From positions 1 to 39,736 of the forward strand of contig JAAANX010000053.1 of the NCBI GenBank assembly GCA_009909085.1: a stretch of DNA of 39,736 nt, given 5' to 3'. Positions 1-9,468 of this stretch are shown in pieces. Within the stretch, counting starts at the first letter, position 1. Each line of letters opens with the position of its first letter. The notes under the pieces were generated by a model, which saw only the letters and a list, made by a program, of their open reading frames with translations, made no database searches and was not told the origin of the DNA. The position numbers and the translations under genes are program-made. Source of the stretch: Cyanobacteria bacterium GSL.Bin1. Lineage in GTDB: Bacteria; Cyanobacteriota; Cyanobacteriia; Cyanobacteriales; Rubidibacteraceae.

Positions 1-223
1 GCAACTTCCGCTGGTTAAGTCTAACTATTACTTCAGGTTTAACTCATGAGGGATTAATCATAGTCGTTTAAAGTTTCACTTAGAAGACAGGATCAACAGG
101 ACAAAAAACTGAAAACTAAATTTGGTCTAAAGTTAGAAGCCTGTTGGAAAATGTCTCTTTATGATTGTAAATAGGAAGTCTCCTAGAAATTACAATCCTC
201 CATAACTGCGTCAAACGCAATCC

Positions 224-229
224 AAGGAG
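224..229 (+). promoter_or_regulatory. Ribosome binding site of fbp
   Basis: AAGGAG lies 6 bases before the ATG at 236 and fixes the fbp start. The preceding 1-223 hold no ORF that I can support. They presumably contain the fbp promoter, but no box is convincing by eye. Confidence 0.75.
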
Positions 230-235
230 AAAATT

Positions 236-1288
236 ATGGTTAATCCCGCGCAATCTCCCAGTTTAGACCGAGATTGCACAACCCTATCTCGTCATGTTTT
301 ACAAGAACTCCAAAGCTTTTCCCCAGCAGCACAAGATCTAAGTGCTCTTATGAACCGTATCGCCTTGGCAGGTAAACTGATTTCACGGCGACTCAGTCAT
401 GCTGGACTGGTGGAAGGCGTCTTAGGCTTTACCGGAGAAACTAACGTCCAAGGGGAATCGGTAAAGCGCATGGATGTTTATGCTAATGATGTGTTTATCT
501 CCGTGTTTAAGCAAAGTGGGCTAGTCTGTCGCCTCGCTTCTGAGGAAATGGATACCCCTTACTATATTCCCGAAAATTGTCCGATTGGACGCTATACCCT
601 ACTCTTTGACCCGATTGATGGTTCATCCAACATTGATACCAATCTGAGTGTGGGGTCAATTTTCTCCATCCGACAGCAAGCAGGGGAAGATCTTGATCAA
701 AGTGCCAGTGACCTGTTACAAAACGGACATCAACAAATTGCTGCCGGTTATATCCTATATGGAGCGAGTACAAAACTCGTTTATTCCCTCGGTAATGGCG
801 TACATTCATTCACGCTTGATCCAAGCTTGGGAGAATTTATTCTGGCTGAAGAAAAGATGCAAATCCCGGAAACAGGTGCAATCTATAGCTTGAATGAAGG
901 AAACTTCTGGCAGTGGGAAGAACCCATCCGCGAGTATGTCCGTTATGTCCATCGTCAGCATGGCTATAGCGCTCGTTATGGAGGAGCGTTAGTCGGGGAT
1001 TTTCATCGCATTCTCCAACAAGGGGGAGTCTTTCTTTATCCCGGAACCGTCAGTAAACCGGAAGGCAAGTTACGGTTATTGTATGAATCAGTTCCGCTTG
1101 CCTTTTTAGTTGAACAAGCGGGTGGCAAAGCCAGTACTGGGAGAGAGAACTTAATGGATGTTGTGCCAGAAAAACTTCATGCTCGTTCCCCTTTAATTAT
1201 TGGTAGTCCGAAAGACGTGGAGTTAGTGGAATCTTTCTATCAAGAATCAGCCACCAGTCCTCAACAACCTGCAATGGCGGATGAATAG
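236..1288 (+). CDS. fbp: Class I fructose-1,6-bisphosphatase
   Basis: Hydrolyses fructose-1,6-bisphosphate to fructose-6-phosphate in the cytosol, serving gluconeogenesis and the Calvin cycle. The 350-residue length fits the class I family. The metal and substrate signature DPIDGSSN is at residues 125-132, and the C-terminal part contains EQAGGKAS, which is typical of the sugar phosphatase fold. It begins at ATG 236 behind a good ribosome site. It is the first gene of a fbp-tal-zwf-opcA block, an order known from other cyanobacteria, where it feeds the oxidative pentose phosphate pathway. The gap to the tal start is 40 bases, so the two are probably co-transcribed. Cyanobacteria often also carry a bifunctional FBPase/SBPase elsewhere; this is the other (class I) type. 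Confidence 0.97.
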   Translation: MVNPAQSPSLDRDCTTLSRHVLQELQSFSPAAQDLSALMNRIALAGKLISRRLSHAGLVEGVLGFTGETNVQGESVKRMDVYANDVFISVFKQSGLVCRLASEEMDTPYYIPENCPIGRYTLLFDPIDGSSNIDTNLSVGSIFSIRQQAGEDLDQSASDLLQNGHQQIAAGYILYGASTKLVYSLGNGVHSFTLDPSLGEFILAEEKMQIPETGAIYSLNEGNFWQWEEPIREYVRYVHRQHGYSARYGGALVGDFHRILQQGGVFLYPGTVSKPEGKLRLLYESVPLAFLVEQAGGKASTGRENLMDVVPEKLHARSPLIIGSPKDVELVESFYQESATSPQQPAMADE

Positions 1289-1328
1289 AAATGCAGTCGA
1301 GAAAACTCATAAGGAGGAATTAACAATC

Positions 1329-2483
1329 ATGACCGCAGCAGAGCAAAATTTAATTCTGCAAATTGAAAAGCAGTATGGTCAAAGCGTCTGGATGGATAAC
1401 CTCAGTCGGGATATTATCCGTTCTGGTGAATTAAAACGGTTGACCGAAGAACGGGGAATTCACGGGATTACCTCTAACCCGACGATCTTTGAAAAAGCGA
1501 TCGCGGGAAACCAAATCTACGATGCTGATATCGAAGCTGGCATCAAAGAAGGAAAATCTGTACAAGCGATTTACGAATCTCTGGTATTTGAAGATATCCG
1601 AGAAGCTTGTGATATTCTGCGTCCGATTTATGATGAAACCAACGGACTCGATGGCTACATCAGCATCGAAGTGCCGCCCACAATCGCGCAAGATACCGAA
1701 ACCACCCTCAGCGAAGCCCGCCGCTATTTCAACGAAATCGGTCGGGAAAACGTCATGATTAAAATTCCCGGGACACCGGAAGGGTTACCCGCCGTAGAAG
1801 CAGCCATTCGCGACGGCATTAACGTCAACATTACCCTCTTGTTCTCGGTACAAAGCTACATTGATACGGCTTGGGCGTACATTCGCGGACTGGAAAAGCG
1901 GGTAGAAGATGGCAATGACATTAGTCAAATTGCCTCGGTTGCCAGTTTCTTCCTCAGTCGGATTGATGTCAAAATTGACCAGATGATCGATGAGAAAGTC
2001 AAAGGGGAAGATGAAGAAGCAACGAAAGCGAAATTAGAGGCAATTAAAGGAAAAGTTGCCATTGCCAACGCCAAGATTGCGTATCAAGAATTCAAGAAAA
2101 TCTTTAGCAGCGATCGCTGGCAAGCACTAGAAGCTAAAGGCGCGCACGTGCAACGTCTCCTCTGGGCAAGTACGGGAACAAAAAATCCCGACTACAGCGA
2201 CGTCATGTATGTGGATGAATTAATCGGCAACAACACGGTTAATACCATGCCACCAGCAACCATTGAAGCCTGTTCCGATCACTGCCATCCCGGTGATCGG
2301 ATCGAGACTGACATTGATGAGGCTTACCAACTCATGGAAAACCTCAAAGATCCCGACGTCAATATCGATTTAGACCAAGTCATGGCTGAATTGCTCGAAG
2401 AAGGCATCGACAAATTCGTCAAACCTTACGAATCTCTCCTTTCTTCCCTGGAAAATAAAGTGAAGCAACTGGCAGCGGTTTAG
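1329..2483 (+). CDS. tal: Transaldolase
   Basis: Transfers a dihydroxyacetone unit from sedoheptulose-7-phosphate to glyceraldehyde-3-phosphate in the non-oxidative pentose phosphate pathway. The protein is 384 residues, the long form found in cyanobacteria and actinobacteria. GITSNPTIFEKAI sits near residues 46-58, and the Schiff-base lysine is K145 in NVMIKIPGTPEG. The frame is open back to 1281, overlapping the end of fbp, but ATG 1329 is chosen because AAGGAGG lies just upstream and the family starts there. It is the second gene of the fbp-tal-zwf-opcA cluster. Confidence 0.96.
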   Translation: MTAAEQNLILQIEKQYGQSVWMDNLSRDIIRSGELKRLTEERGIHGITSNPTIFEKAIAGNQIYDADIEAGIKEGKSVQAIYESLVFEDIREACDILRPIYDETNGLDGYISIEVPPTIAQDTETTLSEARRYFNEIGRENVMIKIPGTPEGLPAVEAAIRDGINVNITLLFSVQSYIDTAWAYIRGLEKRVEDGNDISQIASVASFFLSRIDVKIDQMIDEKVKGEDEEATKAKLEAIKGKVAIANAKIAYQEFKKIFSSDRWQALEAKGAHVQRLLWASTGTKNPDYSDVMYVDELIGNNTVNTMPPATIEACSDHCHPGDRIETDIDEAYQLMENLKDPDVNIDLDQVMAELLEEGIDKFVKPYESLLSSLENKVKQLAAV

Positions 2484-2508
2484 ATTTCTCATTTGAAAGG
2501 GATTGAGT

Positions 2509-2541
2509 GACAAGGTAGAGACCTCATCCCCTCTCCTTGTC
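2509..2541 (+). repeat. Inverted repeat in the tal-zwf gap
   Basis: GACAAGG (2509-2515) and CCTTGTC (2535-2541) form a perfect 7-bp stem with a 19-base loop. It could be an RNA hairpin that stabilises the upstream message or partly attenuates transcription into zwf. There is no U-run directly after it, so it is not a standard terminator. Its function is inferred. Confidence 0.4.
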
Positions 2542-2599
2542 ACCCCCTTTTCCCCCTAATATTTATTTCCAAAAATTCATATTAAACTTTTAGCCCAGT

Positions 2600-4129
2600 A
2601 TGGTAGCAGTTAAAGAAAATCCCCTTCGCATTGGCTTACAACAAGAACGCATCCCTGAACCTGCCATTATGGTTATTTTTGGCGCGTCAGGAGACTTAAC
2701 GCAACGGAAACTGGTTCCTGCACTGTACCAAATGAAACAAGAACATCGCCTTCCGGCGGAGTTAACCATTGTCGGTGTCGCCCGTCGCGATTGGAGTCAT
2801 GACTATTTTCGGGAACAAATGCGGGAAGGGGTCGAAAACTATTCCACTGGCATTGGCAACGAAGAACTCTGGAATGACTTTGCCGAAGGGCTTTATTATT
2901 GTTCTGGCAACATGGACCAAGAAGAAAGTTACCAGAAACTGAAAGCCTTTTTAGGAGAATTAGACGGAAAACGAGGCACCAGAGGCAATCGCGTTTTTTA
3001 TTTGGCGGTTTCTCCCAAATTTTTCCCCGAAGCGATTACTCAGTTAGGGAATGCGGGAATGTTACAAGATCCTAGAAAACACCGCCTCGTCATTGAGAAG
3101 CCTTTTGGTAAAGACTTAGCCTCTGCTCGTTCTCTCAACCGGACGGTACAAGAAGTTTGCTATGAAAACCAAGTTTATCGCATCGATCATTACTTGGGAA
3201 AAGAAACGGTCCAAAACTTGTTAGTGTTTCGGTTTGCTAATGCAATTTTTGAACCGCTTTGGAATCGTCAGTTTGTGGATCACGTGCAGATTACGGTTGC
3301 AGAAACCGTGGGCGTGGAAGACCGTGCCGGTTATTATGAAACCTCGGGCGCATTACGGGATATGGTGCAAAATCACCTCATGCAACTGGTTTCACTCACT
3401 GCAATGGAGCCACCAAATTCCCTTGATGCTGACAGCATTCGGACGGAAAAAACCAAGGCGTTAGAGTCATTTTATCTCGCTGATCCCCACAACTTGGATC
3501 ACTGTGCCATTCGCGGACAATATAGTGCCGGTTGGATGAAAGGAAAGTCAGTGCCTGGATATCGAGAAGAACATGGCGTTGATCCCAATTCCACAACCCC
3601 CACCTTTGCTGCGTTAAAATTATACTGCGATAATTGGCGTTGGAAAGGCGTTCCCTTTTATATCCGCACCGGGAAACGGTTACCGAAGAAAATCACTGAA
3701 ATTGCAATTCAGTTTCGAGAAGTGCCCTTACTGATTTTCCAGTCCGCAGCGCAACAAACAAACCCCAATGTCTTAACGATGCGGATTCAGCCCAATGAAG
3801 GGATTTCCTTGCGCTTTGAAGCCAAAATGCCCGGACCGGAACTGAGAACGCGATCCGTGGATATGGACTTTAGTTATGGCTCCTCCTTTGGCATGGCAAC
3901 TGCTGATGCGTATAATCGCCTCTTATTAGATTGTATGTTAGGGGATCAAACGCTCTTTACCCGATCCGATGAAGTCGAAGCCGCTTGGCGAGTCATTAGC
4001 CCCGCTCTACACGCCTGGGATGAAGCGAGCGACCCGACCTTAGTGCCCCAATATGAAGCGGGAACCTGGCAACCCGCCGAAGCAGAAGCGTTAATGAATG
4101 CCGATGGTCGCAATTGGCGACGACTGTAA
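2600..4129 (+). CDS. zwf: Glucose-6-phosphate 1-dehydrogenase
   Basis: Oxidises glucose-6-phosphate to 6-phosphogluconolactone with NADP, the entry step of the oxidative pentose phosphate pathway that supplies NADPH in the dark. At 509 residues it has the family's full length. The dinucleotide-binding [11 protein letters not shown] is at 28-38, EKPFG at 166-170, and the active-site signature RIDHYLGKE at 194-202. The ATG at 2600 has no obvious Shine-Dalgarno sequence, which is common in cyanobacteria. The next gene, opcA, encodes its allosteric partner 46 bases downstream, which supports co-expression. Confidence 0.97.
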   Translation: MVAVKENPLRIGLQQERIPEPAIMVIFGASGDLTQRKLVPALYQMKQEHRLPAELTIVGVARRDWSHDYFREQMREGVENYSTGIGNEELWNDFAEGLYYCSGNMDQEESYQKLKAFLGELDGKRGTRGNRVFYLAVSPKFFPEAITQLGNAGMLQDPRKHRLVIEKPFGKDLASARSLNRTVQEVCYENQVYRIDHYLGKETVQNLLVFRFANAIFEPLWNRQFVDHVQITVAETVGVEDRAGYYETSGALRDMVQNHLMQLVSLTAMEPPNSLDADSIRTEKTKALESFYLADPHNLDHCAIRGQYSAGWMKGKSVPGYREEHGVDPNSTTPTFAALKLYCDNWRWKGVPFYIRTGKRLPKKITEIAIQFREVPLLIFQSAAQQTNPNVLTMRIQPNEGISLRFEAKMPGPELRTRSVDMDFSYGSSFGMATADAYNRLLLDCMLGDQTLFTRSDEVEAAWRVISPALHAWDEASDPTLVPQYEAGTWQPAEAEALMNADGRNWRRL

Positions 4130-4175
4130 CACAATCCTATTTCCGTTGTCCCTGTAATTCGAGGAAAAAATCAGT

Positions 4176-5312
4176 ATGACACAATCTCCACCCCTCCTTT
4201 CCCTACAGCATCCCAAAGATGTTTCCCTGGAAGAAATCGAGGCTGAACTCAATCAAATCTGGCAAGCCAATCGCACAGGGGAAGATGGCGCGCTTGCGAC
4301 ACGGGCAACCACGTTTACCATGATCATCTATGAAGCAGAAGGTAAGCCTCAAGAAAATCAGATGGCGCAGGCAATTGCTGCAGCTAATCCCTGTCGGATC
4401 ATTACCCTCTATCCGCAACCAGGAGAAGATGAAGGGGTTTCCGCACAAGTTTCCGCCTACTGTCCGATTCAAAAGCAAGGAAGTAACAGTTTAGTTTGCT
4501 GTGAATACATTAACTTGACAGGAACTCCCAAAGCTTTAGAACGAATTGGGGGCATGATTTCGGCGTTAATGTTGAGTGAACTGCCTAAATTCCTTTGGTG
4601 GAAAGCGGTTCCGGCTCCTGAATCTAACCTTTTTCAACGTCTAGCAGACAATAGTGATATTATTATTGTTGATTCGAGTAGTTTTAGTGAACCTGAAGCA
4701 GAACTTTACTGCATTGGTCAAGTTCTTGAAGAAGGCATGGTTTTTGCCGACCTGAACTGGCGACGCTTAGCCGCATGGCAAGAATTAACTGCCGAAGCGT
4801 TTGATCCGCCAGAACGACGCAGCGCCCTGACAGAAGTGGATCGGGTTACCATTGACTATGAACAAGGAAATCCTGCCCAAGCGTTAATGTTTTTAGGGTG
4901 GTTAGCCTCTCGCTTAAAGTGGGATCCCATTGCTTATGAACATGAAGGCGGCGACTATGATATTCGTCGCATCAAGTTTACCAATGATGAACAAAGGGAA
5001 GTCGAAGCTGAGTTAGCCGGGATTCCGGTTGAAGCCGGGGATATTCCTGGTGATCTCATTAGTTTACGTCTCAGTTCCACGAACTTAAAAGCTGACTGTT
5101 GTACGGTCCTTTGTTCTGAAACCACGGGCTGTATGCGGATGGAAGCCGGGGGTGGCGCTCAATCTTGCCGCATCCAGCAAGTGACTCCGCTGTTTGATCA
5201 AAAAACCGAACAACTCTTGACCAAGCAATTGCAACGGTGGGGACGCGAAGTATTGTATGAAGAAAGCATGGCTCGTACTTATGAAATGTTGAAACTACAC
5301 TCTAATTCTTAA
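4176..5312 (+). CDS. opcA: Glucose-6-phosphate dehydrogenase assembly protein OpcA
   Basis: OpcA binds glucose-6-phosphate dehydrogenase and promotes its active oligomeric form; in cyanobacteria it is the target of thioredoxin-dependent redox control. The 378 residues match the family length. The region around LSELPKFLWWKAVPAP (near residues 129-144) is typical. Several cysteines occur, including a C-terminal group around residues 307-330 (CCTVLC, then CMRM and SCRI). GAGG precedes ATG 4176. It is the last gene of the cluster and is followed by a likely terminator. Confidence 0.95.
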   Translation: MTQSPPLLSLQHPKDVSLEEIEAELNQIWQANRTGEDGALATRATTFTMIIYEAEGKPQENQMAQAIAAANPCRIITLYPQPGEDEGVSAQVSAYCPIQKQGSNSLVCCEYINLTGTPKALERIGGMISALMLSELPKFLWWKAVPAPESNLFQRLADNSDIIIVDSSSFSEPEAELYCIGQVLEEGMVFADLNWRRLAAWQELTAEAFDPPERRSALTEVDRVTIDYEQGNPAQALMFLGWLASRLKWDPIAYEHEGGDYDIRRIKFTNDEQREVEAELAGIPVEAGDIPGDLISLRLSSTNLKADCCTVLCSETTGCMRMEAGGGAQSCRIQQVTPLFDQKTEQLLTKQLQRWGREVLYEESMARTYEMLKLHSNS

Positions 5313-5339
5313 CTCCAACGCAAAAATATAACTTGATTA

Positions 5340-5360
5340 CCCCCACCTTGGGGGAATTTT
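5340..5360 (+). terminator. Likely rho-independent terminator after opcA
   Basis: CCCCC (5340-5344), a 5-base loop and GGGGG (5350-5354) are followed by AATTTT. The short GC stem with a T-run, 28 bases after the opcA stop, fits a terminator of the fbp-opcA block. It lies just ahead of the broken Uma2 gene. Confidence 0.55.
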
Positions 5361-5395
5361 CTTTAAAGTGGCATTCAATCTTAAAAGAAACGGTG

Positions 5396-5941
5396 ATGAA
5401 ACTCAAAATTAAGCCGGAACACTTTGCAACGATCGCGCTTTTAAATGAAGATAAAGCTCTGGAATTAAACGCTAACCATGAGTTAGAAGTGATGTCGCCA
5501 ACAGGAGGAACAGCCGGTCGGAAAAACCGTCGTATCACCCAGCAATTAGGAATTTGGACAGATGCGCATGGCGGTGAAAGTTTTGATAGTTCAACCATTT
5601 TTATCCTGCCCAATGGCGCACGTCGCTCGCCGGATGCCTCCTGGATTACCCAAGCACGTTGGGATGCCCTCACGCCAGAAGAATAAGATGGCTTTCCGCC
5701 CCTCGCGCCCGATTTTGTGGTGGAACTGCCCTCCCCTAGTGATGATCTCAGTTGGTTGCAAGCCAAGATGGAAGAATATAGGGCGAATGGCGTTCGTCTC
5801 GGTTGGCTGATTAACCCGCAAGATCAGCAAGTTGAAATTTATCGTCAAGGCTGCGATCGCGAAATACTTGATCAGCCTCAAATAATTAATGGGGAAGATA
5901 TCCTTCCTCACTTTGAACTATCCTTAGAGAACATTTTTTAA
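5396..5941 (+). pseudogene. Uma2-family (DUF820) endonuclease-like gene with an in-frame stop
   Basis: Uma2 proteins have a PD-(D/E)XK-like fold and are highly multiplied in cyanobacteria; their role is unclear. The frame starting MKLKIKPEHF at 5396 runs to TPEE and meets TAA at 5684-5686. It then continues in the same frame as DGFPPLAPDFVVELPSPSD and on to LENIF at 5941. With the stop replaced by one codon this is a normal-length member (181 residues) that keeps the family blocks GGTAGRKNRRI, RSPDASWI and LAPDFVVEL. A single substitution such as AAA or CAA to TAA explains it. The frame also extends upstream to 5333, across the opcA terminator. A sequencing error or readthrough cannot be excluded. 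Confidence 0.8.
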
Positions 5942-5952
5942 AGATATGATTT

Positions 5953-7305
5953 ATGGCGTTAATTATTGCCGGTGAACGTAGTGGTGTCGGGAAAACAACC
6001 ATTACCCTTGCTTTGCTTTCTTTTCTAGCGCGTCAACAAGAAAGAGTACAATCCTTTAAAGTGGGACCTGATTATATTGATCCCATGTTTCATACCCAAG
6101 TGACCGGACGACCCTGTCGCAATTTAGATCCGGTGTTAACTTCCCCTGACTACGTCCGACATTGCTTTTTCCGCCATTGCCAAGGGATGGACTATGGGAT
6201 TATTGAAGGAGTCATGGGACTCTTCGATGGGGTCTGTTTAGCGCAACGGAATGATTATGCCTCCACTGCCCACATTGCAGAGATTTTAAACGTGCCAGTA
6301 CTGTTAGTGATTGATTGCTCTCGTTTATCCGGTTCGGTGGGCGCGATCGCGCAAGGATATGCGAACTTTAACCCTCATCTCAAAATTGCTGGTGTCATTC
6401 TGAATCGGGTGGGTAGTGACCGCCATCTCGAATTGTTAAACGTGGCTTTAGACCGCATCAATATCCCCATTTTAGGGGTTTTTCGCCGTCAAGAAAAGAT
6501 TGCCCTGCGCGATCGACATTTGGGCTTAATTCCCACTAGCGAAGTGGAAACGTTTCCCAAAATTCAAGAACGGTTGGCAACCCTGGCGCAAGACAGTTTC
6601 CACTGGGATCAACTCTTACCGTTGTTAGCAGCCCCTCAGACGAACATTGCGCCCCTCTGGGATAATATTCCTCCCCAATCTCCCATTAGAATCGGTATTG
6701 CGCGCGATCGCGCCTTTAATTTTTACTATCAAGATAACCTCGATCTTCTCGAACACCTCGGTGCAGAGTTAATTCCTTGGAGTCCACTGCAGGATACAAC
6801 ACTCCCTGATAGTTTAGATCTATTATATTTTGTCGGTGGTTTCCCCGAAGTTTTTGCAGGCGATTTATCACACAATAAAAAAGTGACTTATGATTTAAAA
6901 ACAACCCTTGCTCAAGGACTGCTAACTTATGCTGAATGTGGTGGTCTGATGTATCTCTCTCAAAGCATTACCGACTTTGAAGGAGTAACCTGGGAAATGG
7001 TGGGAATGTTACCCGCAACGGTCATTATGGCTAAACGGTTAACCTTGGGGTATCGCCAAGCGACGCTTTGTTCCCCACAGTCCATCCTCCCACCCAATAC
7101 CCAACTTTGGGGACATGAATTTCATCGTTCTCAGCTCAAAACCCCTTCATCTTCTCCCCTTTATCAACTTCAAGATTTATACCAAAATCAAAGTCGAGAA
7201 GGGTGGAACTTAGGGTCAATTTATGCGTCTTATCTCCATTTACACTGGGGGAATCGACCACAATTTCCCCAAAGATTAATGCAGCTTGGAAAACGGAGAA
7301 TCTAG
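5953..7305 (+). CDS. cbiA: Cobyrinic acid a,c-diamide synthase
   Basis: Amidates the a and c carboxylates of cobyrinate (or hydrogenobyrinate) using glutamine and ATP, in cobalamin synthesis. The protein has 450 residues. The N-terminal synthetase domain has the P-loop GERSGVGKTT at 7-16 and the block VGPDYIDPMFH. The C-terminal class I amidotransferase domain has its nucleophile at Cys329 in YAECGGLMYLS, with the late HEFHRS block. The start is ATG 5953, 11 bases after the Uma2 frame ends. There is no cobalamin riboswitch in the short gap before it. Confidence 0.92.
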   Translation: MALIIAGERSGVGKTTITLALLSFLARQQERVQSFKVGPDYIDPMFHTQVTGRPCRNLDPVLTSPDYVRHCFFRHCQGMDYGIIEGVMGLFDGVCLAQRNDYASTAHIAEILNVPVLLVIDCSRLSGSVGAIAQGYANFNPHLKIAGVILNRVGSDRHLELLNVALDRINIPILGVFRRQEKIALRDRHLGLIPTSEVETFPKIQERLATLAQDSFHWDQLLPLLAAPQTNIAPLWDNIPPQSPIRIGIARDRAFNFYYQDNLDLLEHLGAELIPWSPLQDTTLPDSLDLLYFVGGFPEVFAGDLSHNKKVTYDLKTTLAQGLLTYAECGGLMYLSQSITDFEGVTWEMVGMLPATVIMAKRLTLGYRQATLCSPQSILPPNTQLWGHEFHRSQLKTPSSSPLYQLQDLYQNQSREGWNLGSIYASYLHLHWGNRPQFPQRLMQLGKRRI

Positions 7306-7422
7306 ATCTTTTATAATCACAAAAAAAACGTTATCTGTTATTAATAATTGATAGGGAGAAAAACACACAATAAATAACGATAACAACTCACGAATAGCAA
7401 CTTATAGACAGTTAGGTGTGTG

Positions 7423-8046
7423 ATGGAGTCTCAATCTACTCAACAAACAAATATCGATACAACTTGCCAGCCCGATCGTCAACAGCGTCAACCCTTCTAT
7501 TTCCGCAATCAATTTGAAGGGATCATGACTATGTATAGTGATGTGGAAACGGTAAAAGAATATCTCAATGCTCATCAAGGGTGGTTTGTGCGCTGTGCTC
7601 AACCCATGCAAGCAGAACCGATTGGGGAGAATAGTTATGCCTTAACAATTGGTCGGTTTGGGGCATTAGGCTTTCAAGTGGAACCAAAATTAGGCGTGGA
7701 GTTACTACCCGAAACAGAGGGCGTTTATCGCATGGAAACGGTTCCTTTGGAAACAGCGGATACGTATTATTTTTACACTGTGGATTATCAAGCAGAACTA
7801 CAACTGATTGAAAGTACTTCAGCAGCCCGTTCTGATCTTTCTTTACCCGTAACAGGAGTTGAGTGGACGCTTGATTTAGGGGTCACCATTCACTTTCCCC
7901 GATTCATCTATCGTTTTTCTAAGCCAATGGTACAAAAAACTGGCGATCGCCTTTTAAAGCAAATTGTTCGCCAAGTGTCTCGTCGTCTCACTTACAAAGT
8001 TCAAGTTGATTTCCACACCCGCTATGACTTACCCCTCCCTTCCTAA
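7423..8046 (+). CDS. DUF1997 family protein
   Basis: A 207-residue soluble protein of a family conserved in cyanobacteria and plastids, without an assigned reaction. The recognisable blocks are FYFRNQFEGIMTMYSD and a middle section rich in beta strands around LTIGRFGALGFQVEPKLGVE. The C-terminal helix LKQIVRQVSRRLTYKVQVDFH is typical. A GTG at 7420 also opens the frame, but ATG 7423 is preferred. petG follows 50 bases downstream, so the two may share a transcript. The family call is by recognition. Confidence 0.8.
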   Translation: MESQSTQQTNIDTTCQPDRQQRQPFYFRNQFEGIMTMYSDVETVKEYLNAHQGWFVRCAQPMQAEPIGENSYALTIGRFGALGFQVEPKLGVELLPETEGVYRMETVPLETADTYYFYTVDYQAELQLIESTSAARSDLSLPVTGVEWTLDLGVTIHFPRFIYRFSKPMVQKTGDRLLKQIVRQVSRRLTYKVQVDFHTRYDLPLPS

Positions 8047-8096
8047 GCGAAATTTGATAAGATGCTCATGATAAGATTCATTGGAACCAATGCTTT

Positions 8097-8198
8097 ATGA
8101 TTGAACCTTTACTACTCGGAATTGTCCTCGGTTTAATTTTTGTGACCTTGGCTGGATTATTTTTTGCTGCCTACATGCAGTATCGGCGCACCAGTTAG
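8097..8198 (+). CDS. petG: Cytochrome b6f complex subunit PetG
   Basis: PetG is a single-span thylakoid membrane protein needed for assembly and stability of the cytochrome b6f complex. The 33-codon frame starts with [18 protein letters not shown] and continues [13 protein letters not shown], matching the family's invariant pattern. Residues about 5-26 form the membrane helix, followed by a positive stromal tail. The tail is a few residues shorter than the usual 37-38. No strong ribosome site precedes ATG 8097. It is easily missed because of its size. Confidence 0.92.
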   Translation: MIEPLLLGIVLGLIFVTLAGLFFAAYMQYRRTS

Positions 8199-8276
8199 TC
8201 TAAAAGAAGGGGAGATTAGAGGTTACAGAAATCGCCGTAAAGCCCACGTGCTTTTAGCCGTGGGATATAAGGCGGG

Positions 8277-8429
8277 TTAGTCGAGGGGGTTCAATACCCC
8301 TGAGACTGACAAACTTCTAATCATTTCTCTAATAACATCATTTTGACTCCTCTCTGTCAACTCACAGTATTTGGACAAATGATTGTATTCTCGTTCAGAT
8401 GGTCTAATTGTTAATGTCTTTTTGGTCAT
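8277..8429 (-). CDS. Small ribbon-helix-helix protein within the IS605 remnant
   Basis: A 50-residue protein starting MTKKTLTIRPSEREYNHLSK and ending in SGVLNPLD. TLTIRPSE fits a DNA-contacting beta strand, and the two following helices include RSQNDVIREMIRSL, a ribbon-helix-helix pattern. Small ORFs of this kind occur divergent to tnpB in some cyanobacterial IS605 elements and may regulate the element; that role is inference. The frame is open to 8489, but ATG 8429 gives the domain boundary. It is intact although tnpB next to it is deleted. Confidence 0.65.
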   Translation of the reverse strand: MTKKTLTIRPSEREYNHLSKYCELTERSQNDVIREMIRSLSVSGVLNPLD

Positions 8430-8469
8430 GATGAAGTCAGACTGACTACTGTATGCTATCATAGCAGAC

Positions 8470-8538
8470 ATGAAGACACTTAAGTTCAAGCTCTACCAAC
8501 ACAAACGAAATCGCTATCTCAAGCGAAAAATCAATTAG
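8470..8538 (+). pseudogene. tnpB (OrfB) N-terminal remnant
   Basis: ATG 8470 opens a 22-residue frame, MKTLKFKLYQHKRNRYLKRK then IN and TAG. It resembles the start of IS605-family TnpB proteins, which run to about 400 residues. The frame stops where right-end element DNA begins, so over 90 percent of the gene is gone. It is divergent from the small ribbon-helix-helix gene, with a 40-base shared promoter region. Confidence 0.7.
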
Positions 8539-8772
8539 GACGAAGTCCGCGCGAAGCATCCCACGTGCTTTTAGCCGTGGGAGTGGATCAAGATTGCAAC
8601 TGCTACTCTAGAGCCATTTTTTGACGAGACAATCCAACCTGATTTTCTACCTGGGAAAAGCCTTTACATCGGAGATACCTAATCTCTCAGCCAAGTGTTT
8701 CTCGATCAAGCCGAAGAGGGAGAGGAAAAGTATGGTATAACTCCCTCAGAGATTTTGCAGCTTATCATCAAT

Positions 8773-9408
8773 ATGAAAGGTCAGTTTATTGTTTTTGAAG
8801 GGATCGAGGGCGGAGGAAAAACGAGCCAAATTGAAAAAATCCGAGAGTGGCTCCTTGCGGGAGGGTTAGGAAAATCCCTAGCAGTGATACAAACACGGGA
8901 ACCAGGTGGAACAGCATTAGGTCAGAAGCTGCGATCGCTGCTCCTTAATGACCACGATTGGCATATTGATTACCGTAGTGAGTTATTATTATATGCCGCA
9001 GACCGGGCGCAACATGTCAATCAATTTTTGAAACCGCATTTGGAAGCGGGAACGATTATTCTCTGTGATCGTTTTATTGATTCCACCACCGCTTATCAAG
9101 GGTATGGGCGAGGCTTAGATTTAGACTTAATTCAACAACTCAATACCATTGCTGCTGACGGTTTGGAAAGTGACTTAACCTTGTGGTTGGATGTCGAGGT
9201 GGAAACGGGCTTGGCACGAGTTCAACAGCGAGGAAAACGCGATCGCGTTGAACAAGCCGATATTACCTTTCACCAGCGAGTGAGACAAGGCTATAAGGCG
9301 CTCGCTGAACAATTTCCACAACGGATTGTTCCCATCAATGCAAATCAATCGCCGCAACAGGTGCAGACGGCGATTCAAACGGTTCTTCTTAACCATTTCA
9401 GCTCTTGA
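8773..9408 (+). CDS. tmk: Thymidylate kinase
   Basis: Phosphorylates dTMP to dTDP with ATP, an essential step of dTTP synthesis. The 211 residues fit the family. The P-loop FEGIEGGGKT is at residues 8-17, the TREPGGT substrate motif follows, then DRFIDSTTAYQGYGRG. The frame extends to a GTG at 8695, but ATG 8773 puts the P-loop at its normal distance from the N-terminus. The 190 bases upstream, back to the IS remnant, show nothing else I can name. It converges on the dps gene. Confidence 0.95.
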   Translation: MKGQFIVFEGIEGGGKTSQIEKIREWLLAGGLGKSLAVIQTREPGGTALGQKLRSLLLNDHDWHIDYRSELLLYAADRAQHVNQFLKPHLEAGTIILCDRFIDSTTAYQGYGRGLDLDLIQQLNTIAADGLESDLTLWLDVEVETGLARVQQRGKRDRVEQADITFHQRVRQGYKALAEQFPQRIVPINANQSPQQVQTAIQTVLLNHFSS

Positions 9409-9468
9409 AAAAAAAAGAAGGACGAACTAACTGGCAATTCGCCCCGGCTTAGAAGCAATTAGTCGGTA

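Larger units (their letters stand above)
8243..8581. mobile_element. Miniature IS200/IS605-type element, internally deleted
   Basis: Two identical 22-base hairpin sequences, CCCACG…CGTGGG with a TGCTTTTAGC centre, lie at 8243-8264 and 8560-8581. Such subterminal hairpins are the recognition structures of IS200/IS605 elements. Between them are an intact ribbon-helix-helix ORF on the minus strand and the first 22 codons of a tnpB-like gene. That gene breaks directly into the right-end sequence. Almost all of tnpB has been deleted, leaving about 340 bp that could only move with help in trans. Confidence 0.8.
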
